A stretch of DNA of 64,000 nucleotides. Source: Eubacterium sp. GTDB lineage: Bacteria; Bacillota; Clostridia; Lachnospirales; Lachnospiraceae. The DNA lies in contig JAFZRN010000008.1 of NCBI GenBank assembly GCA_017619835.1, positions 89,490 through 153,489 on the forward strand. The letters run 5' to 3'. Positions 34,146 to 43,311 of the stretch are shown piece by piece. Position 1 is the first letter of the stretch; each line of letters begins with the position of its first letter. Under the pieces are notes generated by a model. That model was not told where the DNA came from, did no database searches, and saw nothing but the letters and a program-made list of their open reading frames with translations. A program made the translations under genes and the position numbers.

Positions 34146-35231
34146 ATGATTAAGTTAAAGACATCAAAAAAATATATAGCGGCAGCAATGATCTTTGCTT
34201 TTCTGCTTCCTTTAATGGCATGTGGGAAGGAGGAAGAGATAGTTGCTTCTCCCAAGGATACCGTATTTACCTTTGCGGGTGAGAATATACCGCTTGGTGA
34301 GGTTTATCTCTATGCGATAACCGTTAAAGAGGACTATGAAGAGACCTACGGAAAGGATATCTGGAAGACAGATATATCCATAGCAAGAGATGCGAGTGCC
34401 AACATGGAGGATGTCACAAGACGTGATATCATCGATGACATAGTTCATGTCAAGCTTCTCGACTCAAGAGCCAATGAATATAAATGTGCTCTTACCGAGG
34501 AGGAGATGAACCAGGTCAGCAGCGAGACGGACGCTTTCTATGAAAAGCTTACCGATGATCAGATAGAATCCATGGACTTAAGCTATGAGCTTGTTCAGAG
34601 AGTCATGCAGGAAAATGCTTTGGCAAAAAAAGTGTATGACCTGATAATAGATGAGGCAGGGATAGAGGTTTCCGATGAGGATGCGAGAGAGACGACATTT
34701 TACGATCTCTATTTCGAGTGCTATGCGGTCGCATCAAGCGGAGATGTTACGAAGTTCTCCGAGGATGAGAGGGAGGCTCAGTATGAAAGAGCGCTCCAGG
34801 CCTACAATACTCTGATCAATCCTATAGAAAGTACCTTTAATGACGGAACCTCGGGTTCGAATTCCAACAGTACGAATATCGAGGGACTTGCGGAATATTA
34901 CGGGCTTCACAATGCGGCCTACTATACCATGACTCCTTCGGAGATCGAGGGTATATATGGAAAAGATATTATGGAAAGCCTCTATAACCTGGATGATGAG
35001 TCCTACAGCCTCGTTACAGAATCAGAGTACGGATATCACATATTCTACATGAAGGCGCTTACCGACAGAGATGCAACGAACAAAAGGAAAAGCGAGCTCA
35101 TCGTAAGTAAGCGAAGGAATTATATGCAGACCCACTATACAGAGTGGCAGAAAGAAACAGATCCCAAGTTCACCTATGAAGACAGTGTTGACTTCAAGGT
35201 TTTCGGGACCATAAAGTTTCTTGATGAATGA
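34146..35231 (+). CDS. Peptidyl-prolyl isomerase-like foldase lipoprotein (SurA/PrsA type)
   Basis: A 361-residue secreted lipoprotein. The N terminus is a positively charged signal peptide (MIKLKTSKKY, hydrophobic to FLLPLMAC), with the lipobox cysteine near residue 26. A helical SurA-N-like chaperone region follows. Near residue 295 there is a parvulin-like end (YSLVTESEYGYHIFYMKAL), the GYH motif being typical of PpiC-type isomerases; the parvulin core seems shortened or divergent. Such proteins help fold exported proteins at the outer face of the membrane. The mfd stop is adjacent, and mfd-foldase pairs are common in Firmicutes. Its stop and that of the opposite-strand hydrolase are only 7 nt apart. 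Confidence 0.8.
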   Translation: MIKLKTSKKYIAAAMIFAFLLPLMACGKEEEIVASPKDTVFTFAGENIPLGEVYLYAITVKEDYEETYGKDIWKTDISIARDASANMEDVTRRDIIDDIVHVKLLDSRANEYKCALTEEEMNQVSSETDAFYEKLTDDQIESMDLSYELVQRVMQENALAKKVYDLIIDEAGIEVSDEDARETTFYDLYFECYAVASSGDVTKFSEDEREAQYERALQAYNTLINPIESTFNDGTSGSNSNSTNIEGLAEYYGLHNAAYYTMTPSEIEGIYGKDIMESLYNLDDESYSLVTESEYGYHIFYMKALTDRDATNKRKSELIVSKRRNYMQTHYTEWQKETDPKFTYEDSVDFKVFGTIKFLDE

Positions 35232-35238
35232 TAGATGA

Positions 35239-36528
35239 TCATTGACTTTCGGCCAGTTCGCCGAGATATTCGGCGAGCGGCTCGAGAGAAGCCATATCCG
35301 ATGGGATATCGGTACAGATAGATATTAAGTATGGAGAGGAGTTCTTCGGATAGATTATACCTGCGTCCGTTGTACTCCTGTATCCGTCTTCACAGATCCA
35401 CCCGGCCTTTGACTGGGTTTTTATTATTTTAGAGCCGTGAGGGCTGTCCGGTCCGAGAACAGAGTGGATGGCGGAGGCGTTGGGATTTTCCAGCCAGGTG
35501 CCGATAAGTGCTCCGGTCTCATCGGTGTTGTAATAAAAGTAGGCATGAACCCAGAACTTCGCCAGTTCTTCGGCAGTTATCCTGGGATAGTTATAGATAC
35601 ATACGTCGGTATTTACTCCGCATTCTTTACACCACGTTATGAATTCATTCCTTCCGTGACTTTGTCTTAAGTTGCTGTATTTTTCGTTATCGGATTCCAC
35701 GATTATGATTTTTAGTGTATTAGACATGTAATCAAGGACTTCGGGTCTTCCAACAATAAGGGAAGTGATGTAAGGAGCCTTGATACAGCTTGCGGAATAG
35801 TATTCTTTATCCACGTTATAAGAGATCCCGTTTCCGGAATTAAGATCCATCAAAACGAAGCTTATATTATATGCTCCGTTTCGAGAAGTGTCTTCAATTA
35901 TCTTATTCAGACGGCCACTTTGAGGACCGGTTAGATCAAAGGAACCGATCTTATTAAGAGTGTCCGGTGAGATATCAGAATCCGGACCATACTCCGATGA
36001 GATCGAGTTAACTCTCTCCATCAGATAATTCTCATCTCTGAGAGCTCCTTCGTTATCAAAGAGATAATAGGTATCTCCCATTTTGGTAAGACCGACTGAG
36101 GGCTCGCCGTTTTCCTTTATATAATATCTTTCCCCCTTATATTCCAGCCAGCCGGGGTCCGGACTTCCGTCTTTTCCGAGATAGAGACGGGTATTTTCAT
36201 ATTCTGCCCAGCCACTCATAAGATTACCTTCTTCATCAAAGTAACAGGTCTTTCCGTCTATCTCGTTTTTCCCTTTTACGTATGTTCCGTCTTCGTTAAA
36301 AAAGTAGGTCTTTCCATCCAGCTCCATCCATCCGGAGGCGGGGGTATGATCTTCGAGGATATATACTTCCTTTCCGTCCTCTATAAGCCAGCCGGTCGGA
36401 AGCTCCACAAGAAGAGTCTTTTTATATCCGGAAGACAATTTAAGCTGATTAAAAATGACAATAAAAACACCGGTACAAAGTACCAGCAGAATTATGATAA
36501 CAAACCATTTTAAACGTCTTAAAAACAT
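35239..36528 (-). CDS. Membrane-anchored serine hydrolase with GW-type wall-binding repeats
   Basis: A 429-residue protein and the only clear minus-strand gene of the window. One transmembrane helix lies near the N terminus (residues 9-26). Next come about five repeats of the choline-binding/GW type (GWLIEDGKEVYIL, GWMELDGKTYFF, GWAEYENTRLYL, GWLEYKGERYYI) at about residues 45-165. The C-terminal domain is a class A beta-lactamase-like serine hydrolase with the SCIK motif near 250. It probably acts at the cell wall. The ATG at 36528 is chosen because GTGAGG lies 9 nt upstream; GTG 36543 has no site. It is convergent with the foldase gene and divergent from the JetA operon. Confidence 0.82.
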   Translation of the reverse strand: MFLRRLKWFVIIILLVLCTGVFIVIFNQLKLSSGYKKTLLVELPTGWLIEDGKEVYILEDHTPASGWMELDGKTYFFNEDGTYVKGKNEIDGKTCYFDEEGNLMSGWAEYENTRLYLGKDGSPDPGWLEYKGERYYIKENGEPSVGLTKMGDTYYLFDNEGALRDENYLMERVNSISSEYGPDSDISPDTLNKIGSFDLTGPQSGRLNKIIEDTSRNGAYNISFVLMDLNSGNGISYNVDKEYYSASCIKAPYITSLIVGRPEVLDYMSNTLKIIIVESDNEKYSNLRQSHGRNEFITWCKECGVNTDVCIYNYPRITAEELAKFWVHAYFYYNTDETGALIGTWLENPNASAIHSVLGPDSPHGSKIIKTQSKAGWICEDGYRSTTDAGIIYPKNSSPYLISICTDIPSDMASLEPLAEYLGELAESQ

Positions 36529-36606
36529 ATCTTGGAACCTCACAATATAATTTATATTGCCATAGTCGAAAAATCAATACAAATCTTTAATCTCGCGGCA
36601 AATTGT

Positions 36607-36614
36607 GGTACAAT
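36607..36614 (+). promoter_or_regulatory. Extended -10 promoter of the Jet operon
   Basis: TGGTACAAT (TG at 36606-36607, -10 box TACAAT at 36609-36614) lies 41 nt before the jetA start in the 126-nt divergent region shared with the minus-strand hydrolase. The -35 region (TTTAAT at 36586-36591) is weak. Confidence 0.45.
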
Positions 36615-36654
36615 AATGAAGTCTATGTGATGTGAATAAAATGAGAGGCTCAAA

Positions 36655-38169
36655 ATGGCAGAAGAGTATATATTATTAGACGATATAATTAAAAATCATA
36701 CCGAGAGAATGATGAGTCTCAGGAAGTATTATCCATTCTTTTCCATCATGGACGGTTCGCTGAATCAGTTCAGGGGCGGAGAGTTTAAGAATGTCGATAT
36801 GGGTTACACGGTTCTTGCCATCTTAAGGTTCTTTATCAATGAAAACAGCTTCAATGATAAGCCTGTAACCTATAAGGAATATGAGACCTTCGTGAAGGGG
36901 ATATTAAGGGACGGCTTCGGGCTTGTCGAGGATACCGAGGAGCTTATCCGTTTTATCTTCGATAAGATACGTAATAACGGCCGCGCATTTGAGATGCCCT
37001 TCTATGATCCCGTTAATAAAGAGATGAAGCTCGCCCGTGTCAGACTGATAGACAGCGTTGTAAAAGAAGAGGATGTAGTCTACTCCATAACCGAGGAAGG
37101 AATAGAGTTTTATCTTTCCACGAAGGAGGTTAAGGATAAGAGCAACATTACTACCGAGCAGCTGCTTCTTGAAAAGCTTATCCGTTCGGAAAACTTCCGC
37201 GGAAGTATCGATGTTATCGAGAGGATAAATATCGAGGTAAGCCAGCTTGAAAAGGAGAGACGCGAAGTTATGCAGCTTCTTCTGAGTGATGTTCATGCCG
37301 GGGCCAAAGCAGTCGATGAATATATGGATAAGACCTCTGTATGGTTCAGTGAAGAGAGGAAATCATTTGCCAAAAACAGAGAGCTTGTGGATAAGGCTGT
37401 AAAGAAGGCGTCCTACTCGGGAGGTTCTCAGACCATAAAGGATGTGAACAGGCTGCAGAACATGCTGAAGCTTACGATAGAGAATCACAGCATGCTGATT
37501 GTAAGAGCAGCTGAGCTTTCCAAATTCTCCGACGAGATGATAAGAAGGAGCAGGACCAGAAGCTTAAAGAACTCATTTGACTTTGAAGGACTGTTAAGAA
37601 GATCCATGGATTCGGACAGACCGGACATCATGTCGTGGATTGTTGAACCCTTCCTGCAGATCAGAAGAGACAAAAGTCTTCCGATCTCCATTATAGACAG
37701 CATAGCGGTATCAACGCTGGATGACGGACTTAAGGGTGAAAGGAAGGAAGAGCTTAAGGCTGATCTGAATTACAGATACGATGATGAGATCTTAAGTGAG
37801 AATATCGGACAGAACTTTGCCAAGCTTTTCCTTGAACTTCTTAAAAGGATCAGAAAGTGGAAAAAGGTTACGCTCGAGGAATATCTTGCGATCCTCGAGG
37901 TTAAGTTCGGAAAGGATATATATAAGAACAGGGACCTCTATTCGTTCCTTATCCATCTTGCCGAAAAGGAGCATTATGATATAGGCGTCATGATCGAAAG
38001 TCAGGAGACCTTCCTTGAGGAGATCGTGGTTCATTATCTTGAGCCGGAGCTTTCGGATTATAAGGAGCTAAGCTTCAGGGTTGAATATGGCGAGAAGGAA
38101 ATAGAACTCACATTCGGTGAGGATGAGGTTGCGGCTCTCAGTGAGCTTACATTTGTTGAAGGAGACTGA
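36655..38169 (+). CDS. jetA: JetA-like subunit (Wadjet/MksF-type)
   Basis: A 504-residue protein resembling the JetA family of Wadjet systems (the kleisin-like MksF role). Near the N terminus, FFSIMDGSLNQFRGGEFKNVDMGYTVLAILRFF (residues 23-55) matches the winged-helix start of JetA. Long amphipathic helices follow (about 180-290), and a second helical domain ends in an acidic C terminus. There is no enzymatic motif. It is the first of four genes with tight spacing (jetB starts 2 nt after the stop), typical of JetA-JetB-JetC cassettes. Wadjet recognises and cleaves small circular plasmids with JetD, while chromosomal Mks complexes organise DNA. The family call is by resemblance and gene order. 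Confidence 0.75.
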   Translation: MAEEYILLDDIIKNHTERMMSLRKYYPFFSIMDGSLNQFRGGEFKNVDMGYTVLAILRFFINENSFNDKPVTYKEYETFVKGILRDGFGLVEDTEELIRFIFDKIRNNGRAFEMPFYDPVNKEMKLARVRLIDSVVKEEDVVYSITEEGIEFYLSTKEVKDKSNITTEQLLLEKLIRSENFRGSIDVIERINIEVSQLEKERREVMQLLLSDVHAGAKAVDEYMDKTSVWFSEERKSFAKNRELVDKAVKKASYSGGSQTIKDVNRLQNMLKLTIENHSMLIVRAAELSKFSDEMIRRSRTRSLKNSFDFEGLLRRSMDSDRPDIMSWIVEPFLQIRRDKSLPISIIDSIAVSTLDDGLKGERKEELKADLNYRYDDEILSENIGQNFAKLFLELLKRIRKWKKVTLEEYLAILEVKFGKDIYKNRDLYSFLIHLAEKEHYDIGVMIESQETFLEEIVVHYLEPELSDYKELSFRVEYGEKEIELTFGEDEVAALSELTFVEGD

Positions 38170-38170
38170 A

Positions 38171-38896
38171 ATGGAAAAAAGCCTTGAAAAAGCTTTGAAT
38201 ATATATACGGTACTTGCGACGGGAAAGAGTATATCTTCCGCCGACAAGGAGACCAGTGAACTTTATAATGCATTCTATGCCGATTCCGAGGTATATGACA
38301 TCACAATGTCCATAATCGATAAGCTGGGTCTTAAGCTTTATGAGCACAGTGATTCGATATTCGTGACAGCCGGTCACGGAAACAAGGTATTCGGTTATAC
38401 AAATGATGATCTTAAGAAGCGTCTCGGCTTAAGGCTTAACAGGGAGCTTTATCTCGTTTACTTCATCATTTACGAGGCACTGCTTCAGTTCTACAGATCT
38501 TCCGATACCTATCAGATCAAGGATTATATCAGGATAGATGAGCTTATCGAAGCCGTGACAAATGACTTGAAAAGCTTTACGACCAGTGTGACCACAGCAG
38601 GTGAGGATGAAGATGAAAAGGAGAAGGGCTCCTTCAGAGAGATAGCTATTCTCTGGGACAGTCTTCCTCCGATGATATCCGAGGATAAGGACAGGAACAA
38701 GGCATCCCGTGGTTCCAGGATGGGTTATACAAAGCTTGCCTCGAACTTTATGGGAAGCGAAGGCATATTCACCGCTGTTGATGACAGGCTTTATCCCACA
38801 CAGCGTTTCCATGCAATAGCAGAGAATTATTTTGAAGATAACGGAAGTCTTATCTATGAACAGTTAAGCGGAGGTAAAGAGGATGCCGAGCATTAA
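38171..38896 (+). CDS. jetB: JetB-like subunit (MksE/KITE-type)
   Basis: A 241-residue protein in the JetB position. It is a mostly helical winged-helix type protein with LYNAFYADSEVYDITMSIIDKLGLKLYEHSDSIFVTAGHG near the N terminus (about 28-65), a central region YLVYFIIYEALLQFY near 95-110 and a C-terminal segment KLASNFMGSEGIFTAVDDRLYPTQRF near 195-220. In Wadjet/Mks complexes this subunit dimerises on JetA. The ATG at 38171 has AAGGAGA upstream. It overlaps jetC by 14 nt, so translation is coupled. I recognise it mainly from context, with weak sequence signature. Confidence 0.7.
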   Translation: MEKSLEKALNIYTVLATGKSISSADKETSELYNAFYADSEVYDITMSIIDKLGLKLYEHSDSIFVTAGHGNKVFGYTNDDLKKRLGLRLNRELYLVYFIIYEALLQFYRSSDTYQIKDYIRIDELIEAVTNDLKSFTTSVTTAGEDEDEKEKGSFREIAILWDSLPPMISEDKDRNKASRGSRMGYTKLASNFMGSEGIFTAVDDRLYPTQRFHAIAENYFEDNGSLIYEQLSGGKEDAEH

Positions 38897-41800
38897 TCGT
38901 ATAAGAGTGAATAATGTTAAGTATAATTTCGGCACTCAGGGCTATGACGATTTTTCAATGAGAATGTACGGCCGTAACACACTCTACGACCTTGCCAACG
39001 GAGGTGGTAAGAGTGTTCTTATGCTGCTTCTGATGCAGAATCTGATTCCCAACTGTACTCTGGATGATAAGCAACCTATCGAGAAGCTGTTCAGGGATAA
39101 CAGCAATACAGTCATTCACTCACTGATCGAGTGGAAGCTGGATGATACCGATATCAAGGACGGTCTCAGATACATGACCACCGGCTTTGCCGCTAAGAAG
39201 GCCTCCGGCTCTGATGAGGAAAGAGAAGACGGCACTGCCCAGATCGAATACTTTAACTATGTTCTCTTCTACAGGGATTATAACAAAAACGATATAGTGA
39301 ACCTTCCGCTTGAGAAGGATAAGGAGCATATATCCTATAAAGCACTCAAAAATTATCTGCATGACCTTTCGAGAAATGATAAGAACATGCTTGTATATAT
39401 CTTTGACAGAAAGGGTGAGTATCAGAAGTTCATTGCCGAGTACGGACTTTTCGAAAGTCACTGGGAGATAATACGAGGCATCAATAAGACCGAGGGTCAT
39501 GTAAGAACATATTTTGAATCCAATTACAGGACCACGCGCCGCGTGATCGAGGATCTTCTCATAGAGGAGATAATCGAGAAGGCTTATATAACAAAGACCA
39601 GCCGCGAGACGGGAAAGACCGAAAGCACGGCAAAGCTTCTGCTTACCATTCAGGAAGAGCTTAAGACTCTCTCCGAAAAGAAGAAGGATATCAGGGTCTA
39701 CGATTATGAGAAGGAGCTGCTTTCACTTCTTACCGAGCGTATCGACTCCTTCATGGATCTTTATCAGAAAAAGGATGAGCTTTCGAAGGAGTTCGGCAGG
39801 ATATATGTAACGCTTGAAAGCGAGAAAAAGGGCAGGGAAGATAAGCTTACCCTTATGAGAGAAAAGCTTGATGAAGCCGAGACCGGAGTCAGCGAGGGCG
39901 AGATCAGACTCGAACTGATGAAGCTTCTTAAGGATATATATGAGAGCGAGGAGCTTGAGGAAAAACTTACTCTTAAAAAGGCCGAAGAGGCTGAGCTTAA
40001 GTCAAATATATCCATGCAGGATGCGCATCTTAGAGAAAAGATGGCGATAAGGGAATATCTGATCCTTAAGGATGCCGAAAATGAGCTTAAACGGCTTGAT
40101 GCATCGAGAGAGGCTGACAGAAAGGATGCCGATATCTATTCGGTTGTCGCAGGACTAAAGAGTCTGATATTCGGTGAGATCGAGAAGAATAATGCCGAGA
40201 TAGAGAAGACTTCGAAAACTCTTGAAGAGCTTACAACAGAGCATGATCTTAAGGATAAGGAGCGGTCCGAGGCATTTACCGAGATGGCCATCCTTGATAA
40301 CAGACGTGAATATATCGATGCCGACCTTAAGGGCCTCGATGAGAAATATAATGAGCTTCAGGACTCCATGTCCCGCCCGATTTTGGGAAATGCCGTCGAT
40401 ATCATTTCAAATCTTCAGAAGGAGATCGGTGGTCTCGAGGAGGATATCAGGGATAAGGAAGAGGAGATAAAGGGTCTTACCGAGAATATACAGAACCTTG
40501 AGAAGAATCTGGATTCTCTCAGGAACGAAAGAGAAAAGGCAGAGCTTCGCGATAAGGAGCTTTCCGAACTTCTCGTGGATTATGATGAGCTTAAGGAAAA
40601 GAAGAAGGCGGTAAGCCTTATCTATACACAAAGTCCCGATTCGGCGCTCTACGATGTGGAGGACAGCCTGATCGAGAGAAATGCTTCTCTTATAGTTAAA
40701 CTTCATGAGATGAAGCAGAGACTCGGTGAGTTTGAGAAGCGAGAGAATGATATAAGAAACGGAAGGCTTATGGCTCCAACCAAAGGAGTCGAAAAGCTTC
40801 AGGAGTATTTCACGACAAGGCACGGCGCAAGCTCCATGTTCGGAATGGACTATGTTTCAAGTCTTCCCGAAGATATGAAAAAGGAGCTTCTGACAAGACT
40901 TCCCGGAATCGCTTACGGTCTCGTGGTGGATGATCTTGATATACTCATGCAGGATCCCGGGCTCAGCGAGCTTGATATTGATGAGGAAGTCATCCTTTAC
41001 GATAAGGAGAGCCTTAATGAAGCAAGGATCGGCGATGAGGAAGGGATCGGTTATGTAAGGCATGATAAGAACTTCTATCTTGATCTTTCTACAAGACAGT
41101 CGAGACTGAATCTTTTGGGTGATGAAATGAGTCTTCTTACGGAAGATATCAGAAGCACCGAGTCCATGCTGGATACACTGAAAGAGGATATGGACTTTAT
41201 CCACCTCTACATAGATAAGGGCTATGACAGTCTGGAAGAGGATCTTGCCCGGACGAAGGATAAGCTTAAGACTCTTGATAAGGATATTGAAAAAGCCGAG
41301 AAGCTCAGGAATGAGTATTCGGCAAAGCTTTCATCCTCAAAGGATATGGTTGAGGAATATACCGGTGAGATAGAAGTAAGGCTGAAGGATATATCAGTAC
41401 TTCATGAGATAGCCGGAGCTGACGACGACATTTCCAGACTTAAAAAGGAAAAGATAGAGATATCCGAAAAGAGAAAGAGGCTGGAAGCTCTTCTTAAAAA
41501 TGCAGAGGATAAGCTGCAATCACTCGAAATGACGAGACTTACTCTTCAGGATAAGATAAGATCGCTTGAGGCTTCTTCCGCTTCTCTTAATGCAAAATGG
41601 GAAAATAGATATGCTATGTACTATGTCGAGGGTACTCACTTTGAAAAAATGAGTGGCGACATGGGTGAGCTGGAGGCAATGTTCGAAAGATCTCTCGGAG
41701 ATGTATCCGAAGGCAGGATGTCGCTTGAAAAAGAGAAGCTCTTAAGAGACACTCTTACCGGTACCATCGAGAGACAGAAGAGATCGATAGGTGAGCTTGG

Positions 41801-43295
41801 TATTGCGCTTGAAGATCTTGACGAGCAGGATGAAAACGGTACTCTGGTGAGTCCGGGTGATGAGCTTATCGAAGAGATAAGACGTAACCTTAAAGCGCTT
41901 CAGGATAAGAGCATATCGCTGGATAAAAACGTCCGTGAGAGCGAGGCATCGCTTTCGAGGATAGCAGGAAGCATAGATTATGCGAGAAGAAGATTTGCCG
42001 AAAGATTCGGAGAAGAAAAGCTTTCGCTTCTTGAAGATATAAAGGCAGAGATGGAGGCCCGCAGCGAAAAGGGAATCGAGGAACATATAAGAGAGGCTTC
42101 CCAGATACTTTCTCATAAGAAAGAAGAGAGAGATACTCTTAAGGATAAGCTGAGTCAGTTCCTCAGCGAAGAAAAGGGTAATGAAGATATCTTAAGACTT
42201 TCGGAGAGGATAGTTGAATCTGATAAGGTCGATCTTAAGGAGCTCACCTCACTTGATGATGTGAAGCAGCTTAGAGAAAACTTTGACCAGATGCTCCTCA
42301 GCCACGATAAGCTTCTTAAGGATATCGACAGGGCTAAGGCTGACATGACTAAGGTTAAGCTCAAGGTTTATGAATCGCTTACCGAGATGAACCGTAATGA
42401 GCTTGCCGCATCCGTAAGGGATGACGTATACAGTCCGGGAACTCTGGAGGAGGCCCAGTCTCTTACAGAGAGACTGAGAGAGGTTATAGATATTATAACA
42501 CTCGAAAAGGACAGGCTCGAGAAGAGTCTCGTAAGCATGCAGCAGCTTAAGGATAACTTTATCGAGGAATGTATCGAGAGATGCCTGGATGTAAGAAGTG
42601 AGCTTGATAAGCTTACCAAGCTTTCAGAGATCACGATGGATAATGATAAGGTCCAGATGATCAGACTTACCATCCCGTACGTTAAGGACGAATTCATCAA
42701 GGACAGAATGTCCGAATACATCGATCAGATAGTAGCCGAGATGGATTCCAAGGAAACCGATAACGAGATGCAGAAGTTCCTGAATGCGAGCCTTTCCATG
42801 AAGAAGCTTTTCTCGGTCATCGTAACCGATATGTCCAAGATAAAACTCTTGCTTTATAAGAGAGAAAGAATAAAGGAACAGAGCAGGTATCTGAAATATG
42901 AGGAGGCGGTAGGAAGTACCGGCCAGTCCCAGGGTATCTATATTCAGTTCCTGATATCCATAATCAATTATATTGCGGGAATGTATTCCACAGCTGATAC
43001 CGAAAAACGTTCGAAGACACTTTTCATCGATAACCCATTTGGTGCAGCGAAGGATATCTATATATGGGAGCCGATATTCGGGCTTCTTAAAGAGAACAAC
43101 TGTCAGCTCATCGTACCTGCCCGTGGCGCTACGCCTGAGATAACGGGACGATTCGATATCAATTATGTGCTTGGTCAGCAGATGACCGGCAAGAGGACGA
43201 CTACGGTTGTTACAAGCTTTACCAGCAGGACAAAGGGTGAAGAGCTTGAGTATAAGGAACTTGATTACGAGCAGCAGTCCTTTGATTTCATCTGA
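38883..43295 (+). CDS. jetC: JetC-like SMC ATPase (MksB-type)
   Basis: A 1470-residue SMC-like ATPase. The N-terminal head has RIRVNNVKYNFGT and Walker A ANGGGKSV (residues 38-45). Long coiled coils rich in Glu/Lys/Leu run from about 265 to 590 and again from 700 to 1300, separated by a hinge-like segment near 600-680. The C-terminal head has the ABC-signature-like GSTGQSQGIYIQFL near 1340 and Walker B KTLFIDNPFG near 1378. A DN at the Walker B position is seen where canonical SMC proteins have DE. The length and layout fit JetC/MksB, which forms a DNA-extruding complex with JetA and JetB. It overlaps jetB by 14 nt. Confidence 0.85.
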   Translation: MPSINRIRVNNVKYNFGTQGYDDFSMRMYGRNTLYDLANGGGKSVLMLLLMQNLIPNCTLDDKQPIEKLFRDNSNTVIHSLIEWKLDDTDIKDGLRYMTTGFAAKKASGSDEEREDGTAQIEYFNYVLFYRDYNKNDIVNLPLEKDKEHISYKALKNYLHDLSRNDKNMLVYIFDRKGEYQKFIAEYGLFESHWEIIRGINKTEGHVRTYFESNYRTTRRVIEDLLIEEIIEKAYITKTSRETGKTESTAKLLLTIQEELKTLSEKKKDIRVYDYEKELLSLLTERIDSFMDLYQKKDELSKEFGRIYVTLESEKKGREDKLTLMREKLDEAETGVSEGEIRLELMKLLKDIYESEELEEKLTLKKAEEAELKSNISMQDAHLREKMAIREYLILKDAENELKRLDASREADRKDADIYSVVAGLKSLIFGEIEKNNAEIEKTSKTLEELTTEHDLKDKERSEAFTEMAILDNRREYIDADLKGLDEKYNELQDSMSRPILGNAVDIISNLQKEIGGLEEDIRDKEEEIKGLTENIQNLEKNLDSLRNEREKAELRDKELSELLVDYDELKEKKKAVSLIYTQSPDSALYDVEDSLIERNASLIVKLHEMKQRLGEFEKRENDIRNGRLMAPTKGVEKLQEYFTTRHGASSMFGMDYVSSLPEDMKKELLTRLPGIAYGLVVDDLDILMQDPGLSELDIDEEVILYDKESLNEARIGDEEGIGYVRHDKNFYLDLSTRQSRLNLLGDEMSLLTEDIRSTESMLDTLKEDMDFIHLYIDKGYDSLEEDLARTKDKLKTLDKDIEKAEKLRNEYSAKLSSSKDMVEEYTGEIEVRLKDISVLHEIAGADDDISRLKKEKIEISEKRKRLEALLKNAEDKLQSLEMTRLTLQDKIRSLEASSASLNAKWENRYAMYYVEGTHFEKMSGDMGELEAMFERSLGDVSEGRMSLEKEKLLRDTLTGTIERQKRSIGELGIALEDLDEQDENGTLVSPGDELIEEIRRNLKALQDKSISLDKNVRESEASLSRIAGSIDYARRRFAERFGEEKLSLLEDIKAEMEARSEKGIEEHIREASQILSHKKEERDTLKDKLSQFLSEEKGNEDILRLSERIVESDKVDLKELTSLDDVKQLRENFDQMLLSHDKLLKDIDRAKADMTKVKLKVYESLTEMNRNELAASVRDDVYSPGTLEEAQSLTERLREVIDIITLEKDRLEKSLVSMQQLKDNFIEECIERCLDVRSELDKLTKLSEITMDNDKVQMIRLTIPYVKDEFIKDRMSEYIDQIVAEMDSKETDNEMQKFLNASLSMKKLFSVIVTDMSKIKLLLYKRERIKEQSRYLKYEEAVGSTGQSQGIYIQFLISIINYIAGMYSTADTEKRSKTLFIDNPFGAAKDIYIWEPIFGLLKENNCQLIVPARGATPEITGRFDINYVLGQQMTGKRTTTVVTSFTSRTKGEELEYKELDYEQQSFDFI

Positions 43296-43311
43296 CATTT
43301 GAAGGAAGAGT

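Noticed and set aside
35225-35260. A terminator between the convergent foldase and hydrolase genes
   Set aside because: Only a short ATGATCAT palindrome is seen in the 7-nt gap region, with no stable stem or T-run.
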